From Pelomonas margarita (GTDB lineage: Bacteria > Pseudomonadota > Gammaproteobacteria > Burkholderiales > Burkholderiaceae_C): DNA of 64,000 nt. Positions 41,860 through 51,496 of this stretch are shown here, piece after piece. The translations under genes were made by a program, and so were the position numbers. The stretch covers positions 434,001-498,000 of the forward strand of contig NZ_JBIGHW010000003.1 in NCBI RefSeq assembly GCF_043555875.1, given 5' to 3'. Positions within the stretch are counted from its first letter, which is position 1. Each line of letters begins with the position of its first letter. A model generated the notes under the pieces. That model was not told the DNA's origin. It searched no databases and saw only the letters and a list, made by a program, of their open reading frames with translations.

Positions 41860-42384
41860 ATGGAAGCCAGCAACGTCCCCGCCCTTCGCCAGCCCGGCGC
41901 AGTGGCAGCCAAAGCCCACGGCCCCAAGAGCGGCGAATATCTGACCTTCCGGCTCGGTTCGGAGGAGTACGGAATAGACATCCTGAAAGTGCAGGAAATC
42001 CGCTCCTACGAGCAGCCGACCCGCATCGCCAATGCGCCCGACTTCATCAAGGGCGTCGTCAACCTGCGCGGTGTCATCGTCCCCATCGTCGACCTGCGCC
42101 TGAAGCTGAACTGCGCAACCGCTGAGTACAACAGCTTCACCGTTGTCATCGTGCTCAACGTGAAAAACCGCGTCGTCGGTGCCGTGGTGGACTCCGTGTC
42201 CGATGTGCTCGAACTGAACCGCGACGCCATCAGGCCGGCCCCGGAGCTGAATGCCGCCTCAGTCGACACCAGCTTCATCACGGGCATCGGCGCGGTGGGC
42301 GAGCGCATGCTGATCCTGATGGACATCGAGGGCCTGATGAGCAGTGCCGACATGGGCCTGATGGAAGCGGCCATCGCCGCCTGA
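41860..42384 (+). CDS. cheW: CheW, receptor-kinase adaptor
   Basis: The 174-residue product carries the classical CheW signature LTFRLGSEEYGIDILKVQEIR and NLRGVIVPIVDLRLKLN. It bridges receptors to CheA. It is 31 bases after cheA and 105 before the receptor gene. AGAGAGG precedes the ATG. A second CheW is encoded at 63239. Confidence 0.96.
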   Translation: MEASNVPALRQPGAVAAKAHGPKSGEYLTFRLGSEEYGIDILKVQEIRSYEQPTRIANAPDFIKGVVNLRGVIVPIVDLRLKLNCATAEYNSFTVVIVLNVKNRVVGAVVDSVSDVLELNRDAIRPAPELNAASVDTSFITGIGAVGERMLILMDIEGLMSSADMGLMEAAIAA

Positions 42385-42489
42385 TACCTCGGAGAGGGGC
42401 GGTCACGCCCCCTCAGGCCGCTCATGCTCGCATGAACGGCAGCGGCAGTTCCTGTCCATGGCCATGGTCATGGCCATCGGGAGAGTCTC

Positions 42490-44616
42490 ATGAGCCAACC
42501 TGCCCGCTCCATTGCCCGACAGGTGTCCATCTCCGGCGCCGCTGCGGTGGCGATAGTGCTGCTCATCGTCAGCCTGATCGTGGGCGCCATGTTGCGGCGA
42601 GCCTTGGACGAGCAGGTCCACGCCTGGGTCGGCGACAAGGCCGCCTCACTGGTCGATGCAATGGGGGCCATGGACGAGGTGGCCGCCAAGCAGACGCAGC
42701 GCAACTTCGGGTCTTTCCGCCAGGAATTCGGCCCCAGTTTCACGCTCGACGAGTCCACCGGTGACCTGCGCGACTGGGGGCCGAAACTCAACGGCAACTT
42801 CACTCAGGTCGACAAGTTCGCGGCGGCCAGCGGCGGGGTGGCGACGGTGTTCGCCGCCAAGGGTGCCGATTTCGTGCGGATCACGACGTCACTGAAGAAC
42901 GAGAAGGGCGAGCGCGCGATGGGCACGCTGCTCGACCAGCAGAGCAAGGCCTACGCGGCCGTCACGGCCGGCAAGCCCTACACGGGCCGCGCGATGCTCT
43001 TCGGTCGCGCCTACATGACGCACTACGAGCCCGTAAAGGACGACGCCGGCAAGCTGGTGGGCATCCTGTTCATCGGCTATGACCTCGGTGCATTCGAAGC
43101 GGCAATGGACCGCATGGCCCTCGATGCCCGCTTCTTCGAGCACGGCGGCACCTACATCGTCAGCATGCCCAAGGACCCCGCCAAGGCGACGCTGGCAAGC
43201 CATCCCACGGCCAAGGGCAAGCTGCTGTCGGACCTTGCCCCGGGTCTGGCGCAGACGCTCGCCGAGCAGAAGGAAAGCGCCGTCATCCTCAAGGATGCGC
43301 CCGACGCGCTCGGCAACGGGAAAAGCGACAACTTCGCGGTGGCGCGCAGGAGCGACAGGACGGGCTACTGGGTGGTCTCCCAGGTGGCGCGCAGCGAAGC
43401 CCAGGCGGCGGGCCGCGCCATGCTCTGGTTCTTCTGGGGCGCGCTGGCCTTCACCGCGTTCGGCCTGGGCCTGGGCCTGCTGTGGCTGATGCGCCGCTGG
43501 GTGGCGCAGCCGCTGGCCGTGCTGCAGCGGGCCGTGGGCGCCATCGCCGATGGCGACCTGAGCCAGCCGGTCTCCAGCACCCGCAACGACGAGATCGGCG
43601 TGCTGATCCAGGACGCCGAGCGCATGCGCCAGCGGCTGGCCGACACCATCGGCACCGTGCGCCACTCGGTCGACAGCATAGGCACGGCCAGCACCGAGAT
43701 CGCCAGCGGCAACCTGGACCTGAGCCAGCGCACAGAGCAAACGGCCAGCAACCTGCAGAACGCTGCGTCATCGATGAGCCAGCTCACCGGTACGGTGCGC
43801 CAGACGGCCGAGTCGGCCCAGACGGCCAACCAGCTGGTGCAGTCCGCCGTGTCCGCCGCCACCCGGGGCGGCGAGGTGGTGGGCCAGGTCGTCACGACCA
43901 TGGACGAGATCAACACGGCCAGCAAGCGCATCGCCGACATCATCGGCACCATCGACGGCATCGCCTTCCAGACCAACATCCTTGCGCTGAACGCGGCCGT
44001 CGAGGCTGCCCGCGCGGGTGAACAGGGCCGCGGGTTCGCCGTGGTCGCCGGCGAAGTTCGCTCGCTGGCCGGCCGCAGCGCCGAGGCGGCCAAGGAGATC
44101 AAGACACTGATCGGCAACAGCGTCGAGCGCGTCGAGAACGGCAGTCGGCTGGTCGAGGCAGCCGGCACGACCATGGAAGAGATCGTCGCCAGCGTGCAGC
44201 GGGTGCAGGACATCATCGGCGAGATCAGCTCCGCCGCCACCGAACAGAGCGACGGCATCGCCACCGTCAACACCTCCGTCGTTCAGCTGGACCAGATGAC
44301 GCAGCAGAACGCGGCCCTGGTGGAAGAGTCGGCCGCCGCTGCCGAGAGCCTGAAGGAGCAGGCCCAGCGCCTGATCGAGGCCGTGTCAGTATTCCGCGTG
44401 AGCGGCCACCAGACCCAGGCACAGGCCCGGCCGGCCACCGTGCGGCCCGCACCACCGGCGGTGAAGCCCCCTGCCCCAGCGCCCGCAGCAAGCCGCGCCG
44501 CGAAGGCGCCAGCCTCCCGGCCTGCGCCGGCCAAACCGGCTGCGACGACGCCCGTGCGACCGCCACCTCCCGCCGCAGCGCCCGCGGCCGACAGCGGCGA
44601 CTGGGAAACCTTCTGA
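42490..44616 (+). CDS. Methyl-accepting chemotaxis receptor with Cache domain
   Basis: The 708-residue receptor has two membrane segments (VAIVLLIVSLIVGAML near 20-40 and LWFFWGALAFTAFGLGLGLL near 310-335) around a ~270-residue periplasmic Cache-type sensor (FDKFAAASGGVATVF). HAMP follows (RWVAQPLAVLQRAVGAIADG), then the hairpin signalling domain (GFAVVAGEVRSLAGRSAEAA). It ends in a Pro/Ala linker and DWETF, the pentapeptide tether that binds CheR/CheB. The ligand cannot be read from the sequence. Confidence 0.93.
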   Translation: MSQPARSIARQVSISGAAAVAIVLLIVSLIVGAMLRRALDEQVHAWVGDKAASLVDAMGAMDEVAAKQTQRNFGSFRQEFGPSFTLDESTGDLRDWGPKLNGNFTQVDKFAAASGGVATVFAAKGADFVRITTSLKNEKGERAMGTLLDQQSKAYAAVTAGKPYTGRAMLFGRAYMTHYEPVKDDAGKLVGILFIGYDLGAFEAAMDRMALDARFFEHGGTYIVSMPKDPAKATLASHPTAKGKLLSDLAPGLAQTLAEQKESAVILKDAPDALGNGKSDNFAVARRSDRTGYWVVSQVARSEAQAAGRAMLWFFWGALAFTAFGLGLGLLWLMRRWVAQPLAVLQRAVGAIADGDLSQPVSSTRNDEIGVLIQDAERMRQRLADTIGTVRHSVDSIGTASTEIASGNLDLSQRTEQTASNLQNAASSMSQLTGTVRQTAESAQTANQLVQSAVSAATRGGEVVGQVVTTMDEINTASKRIADIIGTIDGIAFQTNILALNAAVEAARAGEQGRGFAVVAGEVRSLAGRSAEAAKEIKTLIGNSVERVENGSRLVEAAGTTMEEIVASVQRVQDIIGEISSAATEQSDGIATVNTSVVQLDQMTQQNAALVEESAAAAESLKEQAQRLIEAVSVFRVSGHQTQAQARPATVRPAPPAVKPPAPAPAASRAAKAPASRPAPAKPAATTPVRPPPPAAAPAADSGDWETF

Positions 44617-44629
44617 TCCCACCAACGAC

Positions 44630-44656
44630 AAGGCCCGCCATGAGCGGGCCTTGTTC
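44630..44656 (+). terminator. Bidirectional terminator between the receptor gene and alaS
   Basis: A perfect 9-bp stem (AAGGCCCGC, 44630-44638, with GCGGGCCTT, 44644-44652) and a 5-base loop are followed by GTTCTT. It separates convergent genes. Confidence 0.8.
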
Positions 44657-44691
44657 TTGGCAGCAGTGCCCGCCGGGAGGCGGGCTGCGCG

Positions 44692-47316
44692 TCAGACGCG
44701 CTCAGACACCCAGGCCACCACGCTTTGCAGCGCCGCCGGCACACCGGCCGGCAACGTGCCGCCGGCCATGGCCAGGTCGGGCTTGCCACCGCCCTTGCCG
44801 CCCACCTGCTGAGCAACGAAGTTCACCAGCTCGCCGGCCTTGACCTTGCCCGTGCTGTCGGCCGTCACGCCGGCCGCGATCTGCACCTTGTCGCCGTCCA
44901 CGGCGGCCAGCACGATGGCGGCCGTCTTGAGCTTGTCCTTGAGCTTGTCCATGGTCTCGCGCAGCGTCTTGGCGTCGGCGCCTTCGAGCCTGGCGGCCAG
45001 CACCTTGAGACCCTTCACGTCCACGGCCTGAGCCAGCAGCTCGTCGCCCTGGGCGGAGGCCAGCTTGCTCTTGGCGGCCGTCAGTTCCTTCTCCAGCTGG
45101 CGCACCTGCTCCAGCACGGCGTGCAGACGCTGGCCCAGCTCGTGCGGCGTGGTCTTGAGCGTCATCGCGGCGCCCTGCACCGTGGTCTCGAGCATCTGCA
45201 GATAGGTCAGCGCGTTGTCGCCGGTGACGGCCTCGACGCGGCGGATGCCGGCCGCGACGCCCGACTCGGCCACGATCTTGAACAGGCCGATGTCGCCTGT
45301 CGCCTTCACGTGCGTGCCGCCGCAGAGTTCCTTGGAGCTGCCGATGCTCAGCACGCGCACGGTCTCGCCGTACTTCTCGCCGAACAGCATCATCGCGCCG
45401 GACTTCTGCGCATCCTCCAGGGCCATGACCTGGGCGGACGCGCCCGCGTTGGCGAGGATCTCGGCGTTGACGAGGGCCTCGACTTCGCGGATCTCCTCGG
45501 CCGTCATGGGTGCGTTGTGCGCAAAGTCGAAGCGAGTGCGCTCCGCCGTCACCAGCGAGCCCTTTTGCTGCACGTGGGCGCCCAGCACCTCGCGCAGCGC
45601 CTTGTGCATCAGGTGGGTGGCGCTGTGGTTGCGCACGGTCTTGATGCGGCGCTCGGCGTCGACGCGGGCGGTGAAGACATCACCGACCTTGACCGAGCCT
45701 TCGACGACCTGGCCGTGGTGGCCGAACACGTCGGCCTGGATCTTCAGCGTATCGGCCACGACGACGCGCGTCGTGCCGTTGCGCAGGTCGCCGGCGTCAC
45801 CTGCCTGGCCGCCGCTCTCGGCGTAGAAGGGGGTGTGGTCGAGCACGATGACGGCATCGTCACCGGCGTGGGCCGCGTCGACAGGGGCGCCATCGATGTA
45901 GATGGCCGTGACCTTGCTCGTCTCGCAGACCAAGTGCTCGTAGCCATGGAACTGGGTAGCCGCACCGCTGTAGGCCAGGCCTTGCGCCATCTTGAACTTG
46001 CCCGCCGCGCGGGCGCGGTTCTTCTGCTCTTCCAGCAGCTCATGGAAGCGCCCCTCGTCCACCGTCACGCCGCGCTCGCGGCAGACGTCGGCGGTCAGGT
46101 CGACCGGGAAGCCGTAGGTGTCGTGCAGCTTGAAGGCGGTATCGCCGTCCACGTTGCCGCCCTGGGCCAGCGCGCCTTCCAGGATCTCCATGCCGGTGGC
46201 GATGGTCTGGAAGAAGCGCTCCTCTTCCTGCTTCAGCACGTCGGTGACGCGCTTCTCGGACTGGCGCAGCTCGGGATAGGCATCACCCATCTCGGCGGCC
46301 AGCGCGGCCACCAGCTTGTGGAAGAAGGGCGTGCGCGCGCCCAACTTGTAGCCGTGGCGGATGGCGCGGCGAGCGATGCGGCGCAGCACGTAGCCGCGGC
46401 CGGCATTGCCGGGGATGACGCCGTCCACCACCGTGAACGAGCAGGCACGGATGTGGTCGGCAATGACCTTCAGCGACGGGCTGGCGGCATCGCAGTCACC
46501 GCCGCCGGCGGCGTCCACCGCCGACTTGGCGGCCGCCAGCAGATGGGCGAAGGTGTCGATCTCGTAGTTGCTGTGCACGTGCTGCAGCACGGCAGCCAGG
46601 CGCTCCAGGCCCATGCCGGTGTCCACCGACGGCTTCGGAAGGCGGTGCATGACACCGTCTTCCGTTCGGTTGAACTGCATGAAGACGTTGTTCCAGATCT
46701 CGATGTAGCGGTCGCCGTCCTGCTCAGCCGAGCCCGGGGGGCCGCCGGCCACGTCGGGGCCGTGGTCGTAGAAGATCTCGGTGCATGGGCCGCAGGGGCC
46801 CGTGTCGCCCATCATCCAGAAGTTGTCGGACATGTAGCGCGCGCCCTTGTTGTCGCCGATGCGCACGATGCGCTCCGCGGGCACACCCACCGTCTTGTTC
46901 CAGATCTCGTAGGCCTCGTCGTCTTCCTCGTAGACGGTGACCCACAGCTTCTCGGCTGGCAGCTTGAAGTGGACGGTCAGCAGCTCCCACGCGTAGGAGA
47001 TGGCGTCCTTCTTGAAGTAGTCGCCAAAGCTGAAGTTGCCCAGCATCTCGAAGAAGGTGTGATGGCGCGCCGTGTAGCCGACGTTGTCCAGGTCGTTGTG
47101 CTTGCCGCCGGCACGGATGCACTTCTGGCTGGTGGTGGCACGGGTGTAGGCGCGCTTGTCAAAGCCCAGGAACACGTCCTTGAACTGATTCATGCCCGCG
47201 TTGGTGAACAGCAGCGTCGGGTCGTCACCAGGCACCACGGGGCTGGAGGCGACGATCTGGTGGCCTTTCGACTCGAAGAACTTCAGAAAGGTCTGGCGGA
47301 TCTCGGCGGCTTTCAT
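44692..47316 (-). CDS. alaS: Alanyl-tRNA synthetase
   Basis: AlaRS charges tRNA-Ala. The 874-residue product is full length. It has the class II core (IRQTFLKFFESKGHQIVASS and TLLFTNAGMNQFKDVFL), and an editing domain with zinc-binding HSATHLMHKALREVLG and the LCGGTH motif. The C-terminal coiled region and DHHA1-type domain include GKGGGKPDLAMAGG. AGGAAGC precedes the ATG. It is divergent from the aldehyde dehydrogenase gene by about 100 bases. Confidence 0.98.
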   Translation of the reverse strand: MKAAEIRQTFLKFFESKGHQIVASSPVVPGDDPTLLFTNAGMNQFKDVFLGFDKRAYTRATTSQKCIRAGGKHNDLDNVGYTARHHTFFEMLGNFSFGDYFKKDAISYAWELLTVHFKLPAEKLWVTVYEEDDEAYEIWNKTVGVPAERIVRIGDNKGARYMSDNFWMMGDTGPCGPCTEIFYDHGPDVAGGPPGSAEQDGDRYIEIWNNVFMQFNRTEDGVMHRLPKPSVDTGMGLERLAAVLQHVHSNYEIDTFAHLLAAAKSAVDAAGGGDCDAASPSLKVIADHIRACSFTVVDGVIPGNAGRGYVLRRIARRAIRHGYKLGARTPFFHKLVAALAAEMGDAYPELRQSEKRVTDVLKQEEERFFQTIATGMEILEGALAQGGNVDGDTAFKLHDTYGFPVDLTADVCRERGVTVDEGRFHELLEEQKNRARAAGKFKMAQGLAYSGAATQFHGYEHLVCETSKVTAIYIDGAPVDAAHAGDDAVIVLDHTPFYAESGGQAGDAGDLRNGTTRVVVADTLKIQADVFGHHGQVVEGSVKVGDVFTARVDAERRIKTVRNHSATHLMHKALREVLGAHVQQKGSLVTAERTRFDFAHNAPMTAEEIREVEALVNAEILANAGASAQVMALEDAQKSGAMMLFGEKYGETVRVLSIGSSKELCGGTHVKATGDIGLFKIVAESGVAAGIRRVEAVTGDNALTYLQMLETTVQGAAMTLKTTPHELGQRLHAVLEQVRQLEKELTAAKSKLASAQGDELLAQAVDVKGLKVLAARLEGADAKTLRETMDKLKDKLKTAAIVLAAVDGDKVQIAAGVTADSTGKVKAGELVNFVAQQVGGKGGGKPDLAMAGGTLPAGVPAALQSVVAWVSERV

Positions 47317-47423
47317 TCAGCGGCTTCCTGTGGAAATGGGCGGTGACAAAGAGGACTGATTGTAGAGAGGGGGCCTCGCCCGCCACGGTTAGAGTGGTTG
47401 CCAAATCGACTGGAGAAGCCCCG

Positions 47424-48908
47424 ATGGACGCGAATTCCCCGCTGGACGCGCTGGAGAACCCCGGCCTGCTGCGCACGCAAGCCTTGATCAATGGCGAATG
47501 GGTGGGTGCTGCCGCCACCTTCGCCGTGACCGACCCGGCCACCGGCCGCGAGCTCGCCCAGGTGCCCAACCTGGGCCGCACCGAGGTGGAGACGGCCATC
47601 GCCGCCGCCGCCAATGCGCTGGCCGCCTGGCGCGCCAAGCCCGCCCGCGAGCGCGCCGCGGTGCTTGTGCGCTGGCAGCAGCTGCTGGTCAAGCACGCCG
47701 ACGACCTGGCCCGGCTGATGACGGCCGAGCAAGGCAAGCCGCTGGCCGAGGCGCGTGGCGAGGTGGTCTACGGCGCCAGCTTCCTGGACTGGTTCGCGGA
47801 AGAAGCCAAGCGCGTCTACGGCGAGACCATCCCCACCACCGACCCCACCAAGCGCTACCTCGTCATCAAGCAGGCCGTGGGCGTCTGCGCGGCCATCACC
47901 CCGTGGAACTTCCCGCTGGCGATGATCACGCGCAAGGTCGCGCCGGCGCTGGCGGCGGGCTGCACGGTCATCATCAAGCCTGCCGAGGCCACGCCGCTGA
48001 CGGCGCTGGCCGCCGCCGAGCTGGCGCAGCGCGCCGGCATGCCGGCCGGCGTGCTGAACGTGCTGACGGCGGACGCGCAGCAGTCCATCGAGATCGGCAA
48101 GCTGCTGTGCGCGAGCGACGTGGTGCGCCACCTGTCCTTTACGGGCAGCACCGAGGTGGGCCGCCTCCTGATGGCGCAGTGCGCCCCGACCATCAAGAAA
48201 CTCAGCCTGGAGCTGGGCGGCAACGCACCCTTCATCGTCTTCGACGACGCTGACCTGGACTCGGCCGTGGAAGGCGCCATCGCCAGCAAGTACCGCAACG
48301 CCGGCCAGACCTGCGTCTGTGTCAACCGCCTGTACGTGCAGGCCAGCGTCTACGACGCCTTCCTGGAGAAGTTCGCCGCGCGTGTGGCGCAGCTCAAGAC
48401 CGGCAACGGCTTTGAAGCCGGCGTCCATGTCGGGCCGCTCATCGACGAGGCCGCGCTGCAGAAGGTCGAGACGCATGTCGCCGACGCCATCGCGCTGGGC
48501 GCCAAGGTGCTGGCCGGCGGCAAACGGATAGAAGCGGCGGCCGGCAGCTTCTTCGAGCCCACGCTGCTGGCCGACGCCACGCCGCAGATGCTGTGCTCGC
48601 GCGAGGAGACCTTCGGCCCGGTCGCGCCAGTGTTCAAGTTCCAGACCGAGGCGGACGCCATCGCGCTGGCCAACGCCACCGAGTTCGGCCTCGCCAGCTA
48701 CTTCTACAGCCGCGACATCGGCCGCATCTTCCGCGTCAGCGAGGCGCTGGAGTACGGCATGGTGGGCGTCAACACCGGGCTGATCTCGACGGCCGAGGTT
48801 CCCTTCGGCGGCGTGAAGCAATCGGGCCTGGGCCGCGAGGGCGCGCGCCAGGGGCTGGAGGACTATGTCGAGGTGAAGTACATCTGCCTGGGCGACCTGC
48901 ACCGCTGA
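47424..48908 (+). CDS. gabD: NAD(P)-dependent aldehyde dehydrogenase, succinate-semialdehyde-dehydrogenase-like
   Basis: The 494-residue product has the family features: VCAAITPWNFPLAMITRKVA, catalytic Glu in LELGGNAPFIVF, and the catalytic Cys in NAGQTCVCVNRLYV. The C-terminus has PFGGVKQSGLGREG. GabD-like enzymes oxidise succinate semialdehyde to succinate, feeding the GABA shunt. The similarity to GabD is strong, but substrate prediction within this family is not certain. GGAG lies before the ATG. Confidence 0.9.
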   Translation: MDANSPLDALENPGLLRTQALINGEWVGAAATFAVTDPATGRELAQVPNLGRTEVETAIAAAANALAAWRAKPARERAAVLVRWQQLLVKHADDLARLMTAEQGKPLAEARGEVVYGASFLDWFAEEAKRVYGETIPTTDPTKRYLVIKQAVGVCAAITPWNFPLAMITRKVAPALAAGCTVIIKPAEATPLTALAAAELAQRAGMPAGVLNVLTADAQQSIEIGKLLCASDVVRHLSFTGSTEVGRLLMAQCAPTIKKLSLELGGNAPFIVFDDADLDSAVEGAIASKYRNAGQTCVCVNRLYVQASVYDAFLEKFAARVAQLKTGNGFEAGVHVGPLIDEAALQKVETHVADAIALGAKVLAGGKRIEAAAGSFFEPTLLADATPQMLCSREETFGPVAPVFKFQTEADAIALANATEFGLASYFYSRDIGRIFRVSEALEYGMVGVNTGLISTAEVPFGGVKQSGLGREGARQGLEDYVEVKYICLGDLHR

Positions 48909-48917
48909 CGCGCAGGC

Positions 48918-48957
48918 AAAAAAAACCGCGCGGCAGCTTGTGGCTGCACGCGCGGTT
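48918..48957 (-). terminator. Rho-independent terminator after the TonB-dependent receptor gene
   Basis: Read on the minus strand, a GC-rich hairpin (AACCGCGCG with CGCGCGGTT and an inner GCTG/CAGC) is followed by eight T. It also lies after the gabD-like stop on the other strand. Confidence 0.85.
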
Positions 48958-49009
48958 GCCGAAACGGCTGACCGGGCAGGGTGCGCCCGGCAGCCTTGGT
49001 GCTTACGGC

Positions 49010-51496
49010 TTACTCGAGGTCGACGCTGAAGGTCAGCGAGGTCAGACGCGGGGAGCCCAGGTAGTAGAACTGGGTGGACGGGTTGTAGTTCGCGTTCGAA
49101 CCCTTCAGCGTCGTGGCGGCCGCATTGGTCAAGATGGACGACGGGCTGAGGTACTTCTTGTTGCCCAGGTTGGACACGTTCAGGCGCAGCTGCGGGTTCT
49201 TCAGCATGCCCCAGCTGCCGAACTTGTAGCCAGCGTCCAGGTCCAGCGTCGTGTAGGCGGGCGCCTTTTCCTGGTTCATCAGGTCGACGTACTGGCCGCC
49301 GGTGAACTTGCCCTTCAGGCGGGCGTAGACCGGGCCTTGCTCGTACTGCAGCGACAGGGCGGCCATCTCTTCAGGCGTACGGCCGAACTGCTTGCCAGCG
49401 ATCGGCAGGAAGCCGGTGGTCGTGACCTTCAGGTCTTCCTTGATGCGGCTCTTCTGGACCGTCACCGAGCCATAGGCCGAGAAGCCGTTGAAGACGCCGC
49501 TGCCGATCTCGAGCTCGAGACCACGGTTCTTCGTGCCGCCCGCGTTCACGTAGGTGCTGATCTGCGTGTTCGGGTCCGTGGCCTGAACCTGGCGGTCCTT
49601 GAAGTCGGAGCTGAACACCGTGGCCGAGATCGTCACGTCACGCGACTGGAAGCGCCAGCCGGCGTCAACCATGATCGAGGTTTCCGACTTGATGTCCACG
49701 ATGGGCGTGGCGGCCGCGTTGGCGACGGTCGTGTTCGCATTGGCCACGAAACCGACGTAGTTGCCGAAGTAGGCGAAGTTCGGCGGCGCACGGAAGTTCT
49801 TGGACACGTTCATGAAGACGTGCTGCTTCGTGTCCAGGTTGAAGCGGGCGCCGAGCTGCGGCAGCACTTCGCGGAAGGTGCGCTTGATGTTGTAGTCGCG
49901 GTACTGACGCGCGCCGGACACCAGGGCGCCCGTGGTCGGGTTCACCGTGTACGACAGGTTGCCGCTCTCGTTGCGGATGTTGGTCACATCACGCGTCACG
50001 CTCGGCAGCTTCAGGCCGAAGTTGATGAAAGCGCGGTCGTTCAGCAGCGTGACCTGGTCGTTCAGGTAGACCTGCGTCACCGTGCTGATCGTCTTCGTGT
50101 TGCGGCCTTCATAGCAGCTGCCGTCGACGCGCTTGATGCAACCGTCCTGCAGCCAGATGTCCAGCGGCACGCCATCGCTGCCGATGCGCACGGCCGGCTG
50201 GGTCTGGATGTGCGAGGCGCGCTCGAACCACAGGCCTGCCTTCAGATAGTGGTTGCCCATGGTGGTGCTGAGTTCAGCAGTCACGCCGGGACGGTTGGTC
50301 TTGGTCACGCTGGCGCGGCCCACGGCCACCTTGTCCAGCTTGTCGCCGTCGCCGTTGATGTCGACAGCACCGCCGAGCAGGCTGCTGCCGCTGCTGCCGC
50401 TGACTGCGGCCACGCCCGTCTCGTCCAGGATCATCTGGGACCAGCCGCCATTGCCGAAGCCGTACCACATGTAAGGCTGCACCTTCAGGTAGGTGTCCTT
50501 GGCCACCTTGAAGGAACCCGACACCGACGCGATCACGTTCTTGAACGGGTTCAGCGCCATGCCGTAGTACAGCGGCGACTGGGCCACGTCCGTCTGCGCC
50601 GTGCCGCCGGCCGGCGTCTTCAGCGGCGTGAAGGTGGCGGCGTAGTCAAAGCCATAACCGTTGGCGGCCAGCTGCGCCTTGCTGACGCTCCAGATGTTCT
50701 GGTTGACCATGCGGTTGTAGAGGATGGAACCCAGGATGCGGTTGTCCTCGTTCAGGTCCAGCGAGAAGCCGGCGTCGATGTGGTCCTTCTTGGCCTTGCC
50801 CACGCCCTTCCACTTGTCGACCTCGGCGTGCGAGTAGCTCAGGAACACCTTGGCCTTGTTGTCCAGGAAACGGCCCGAGTCCAGACGGACGAAGGTGCGC
50901 TTCAGGTTCAGGCCGCCGAGGGTCTGCGTGAAGCGGGCGCGACGCTTGTCGGTCGGGTCGCAGGTGATCATGCTGACCGCGCCGCCGGTGGCGCCGCTGT
51001 TGGGCGACTCCAGCTCCGGGGAACCCTGGGCCACCGAGGCGGTGCAGACGTTCTCCTTGTCGATCATTTCCTGGGCGTAGAAGGCATAGCCGCCCGAGTC
51101 GTTGACCGGCACGCCGTTCACCGTGAAGCCGATCTGGTCGGAGCCGAAGCCGCGGATGCTCACGTCACCGCCGAACAGGCCGGTCGCGTCGTAGTTGTAG
51201 GTGTTGACGCCAGGCAGCTGGGCAATGCTCTGCAGCACATTGCCGGTGCCCAGTTCCTTTTCCATGGCGGCCTGGGTGATCGTGCTGCGACCCTTGACGG
51301 AGTCGTCATTCAGCATCATGCCGGTGCCGAGCTTGGCGCTCGAACCGACGACCGAGATCGTGCCCAGACGAACCGTGTCGTCCTTGACGCGCGGGGCAGC
51401 TTCTTCCTTAGCTGCTTCCTGCGCATACACGGTGCCGGTGGCCAGCAAGGAAACGGCCAGGGCCGTGGCCGTCTTGCAGAAAAGTCCGCTCTTCAT
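49010..51496 (-). CDS. TonB-dependent outer-membrane receptor
   Basis: The 828-residue product has a signal peptide (FCKTATALAVSLLATGTVYA) and a plug domain with TVRLGTISVVGSSAKLG near the TonB box. The plug also carries LPGVNTYNYD and IRGFGSDQIGFTVNGVPVND. A 22-strand barrel follows, ending LTSLTFSVDLE. Such receptors import siderophores, cobalamin or glycans using TonB. The substrate is unknown. It has a good Shine-Dalgarno (AGGAGTGATAGGA) and its own terminator, so it is a single-gene unit. Confidence 0.93.
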   Translation of the reverse strand: MKSGLFCKTATALAVSLLATGTVYAQEAAKEEAAPRVKDDTVRLGTISVVGSSAKLGTGMMLNDDSVKGRSTITQAAMEKELGTGNVLQSIAQLPGVNTYNYDATGLFGGDVSIRGFGSDQIGFTVNGVPVNDSGGYAFYAQEMIDKENVCTASVAQGSPELESPNSGATGGAVSMITCDPTDKRRARFTQTLGGLNLKRTFVRLDSGRFLDNKAKVFLSYSHAEVDKWKGVGKAKKDHIDAGFSLDLNEDNRILGSILYNRMVNQNIWSVSKAQLAANGYGFDYAATFTPLKTPAGGTAQTDVAQSPLYYGMALNPFKNVIASVSGSFKVAKDTYLKVQPYMWYGFGNGGWSQMILDETGVAAVSGSSGSSLLGGAVDINGDGDKLDKVAVGRASVTKTNRPGVTAELSTTMGNHYLKAGLWFERASHIQTQPAVRIGSDGVPLDIWLQDGCIKRVDGSCYEGRNTKTISTVTQVYLNDQVTLLNDRAFINFGLKLPSVTRDVTNIRNESGNLSYTVNPTTGALVSGARQYRDYNIKRTFREVLPQLGARFNLDTKQHVFMNVSKNFRAPPNFAYFGNYVGFVANANTTVANAAATPIVDIKSETSIMVDAGWRFQSRDVTISATVFSSDFKDRQVQATDPNTQISTYVNAGGTKNRGLELEIGSGVFNGFSAYGSVTVQKSRIKEDLKVTTTGFLPIAGKQFGRTPEEMAALSLQYEQGPVYARLKGKFTGGQYVDLMNQEKAPAYTTLDLDAGYKFGSWGMLKNPQLRLNVSNLGNKKYLSPSSILTNAAATTLKGSNANYNPSTQFYYLGSPRLTSLTFSVDLE

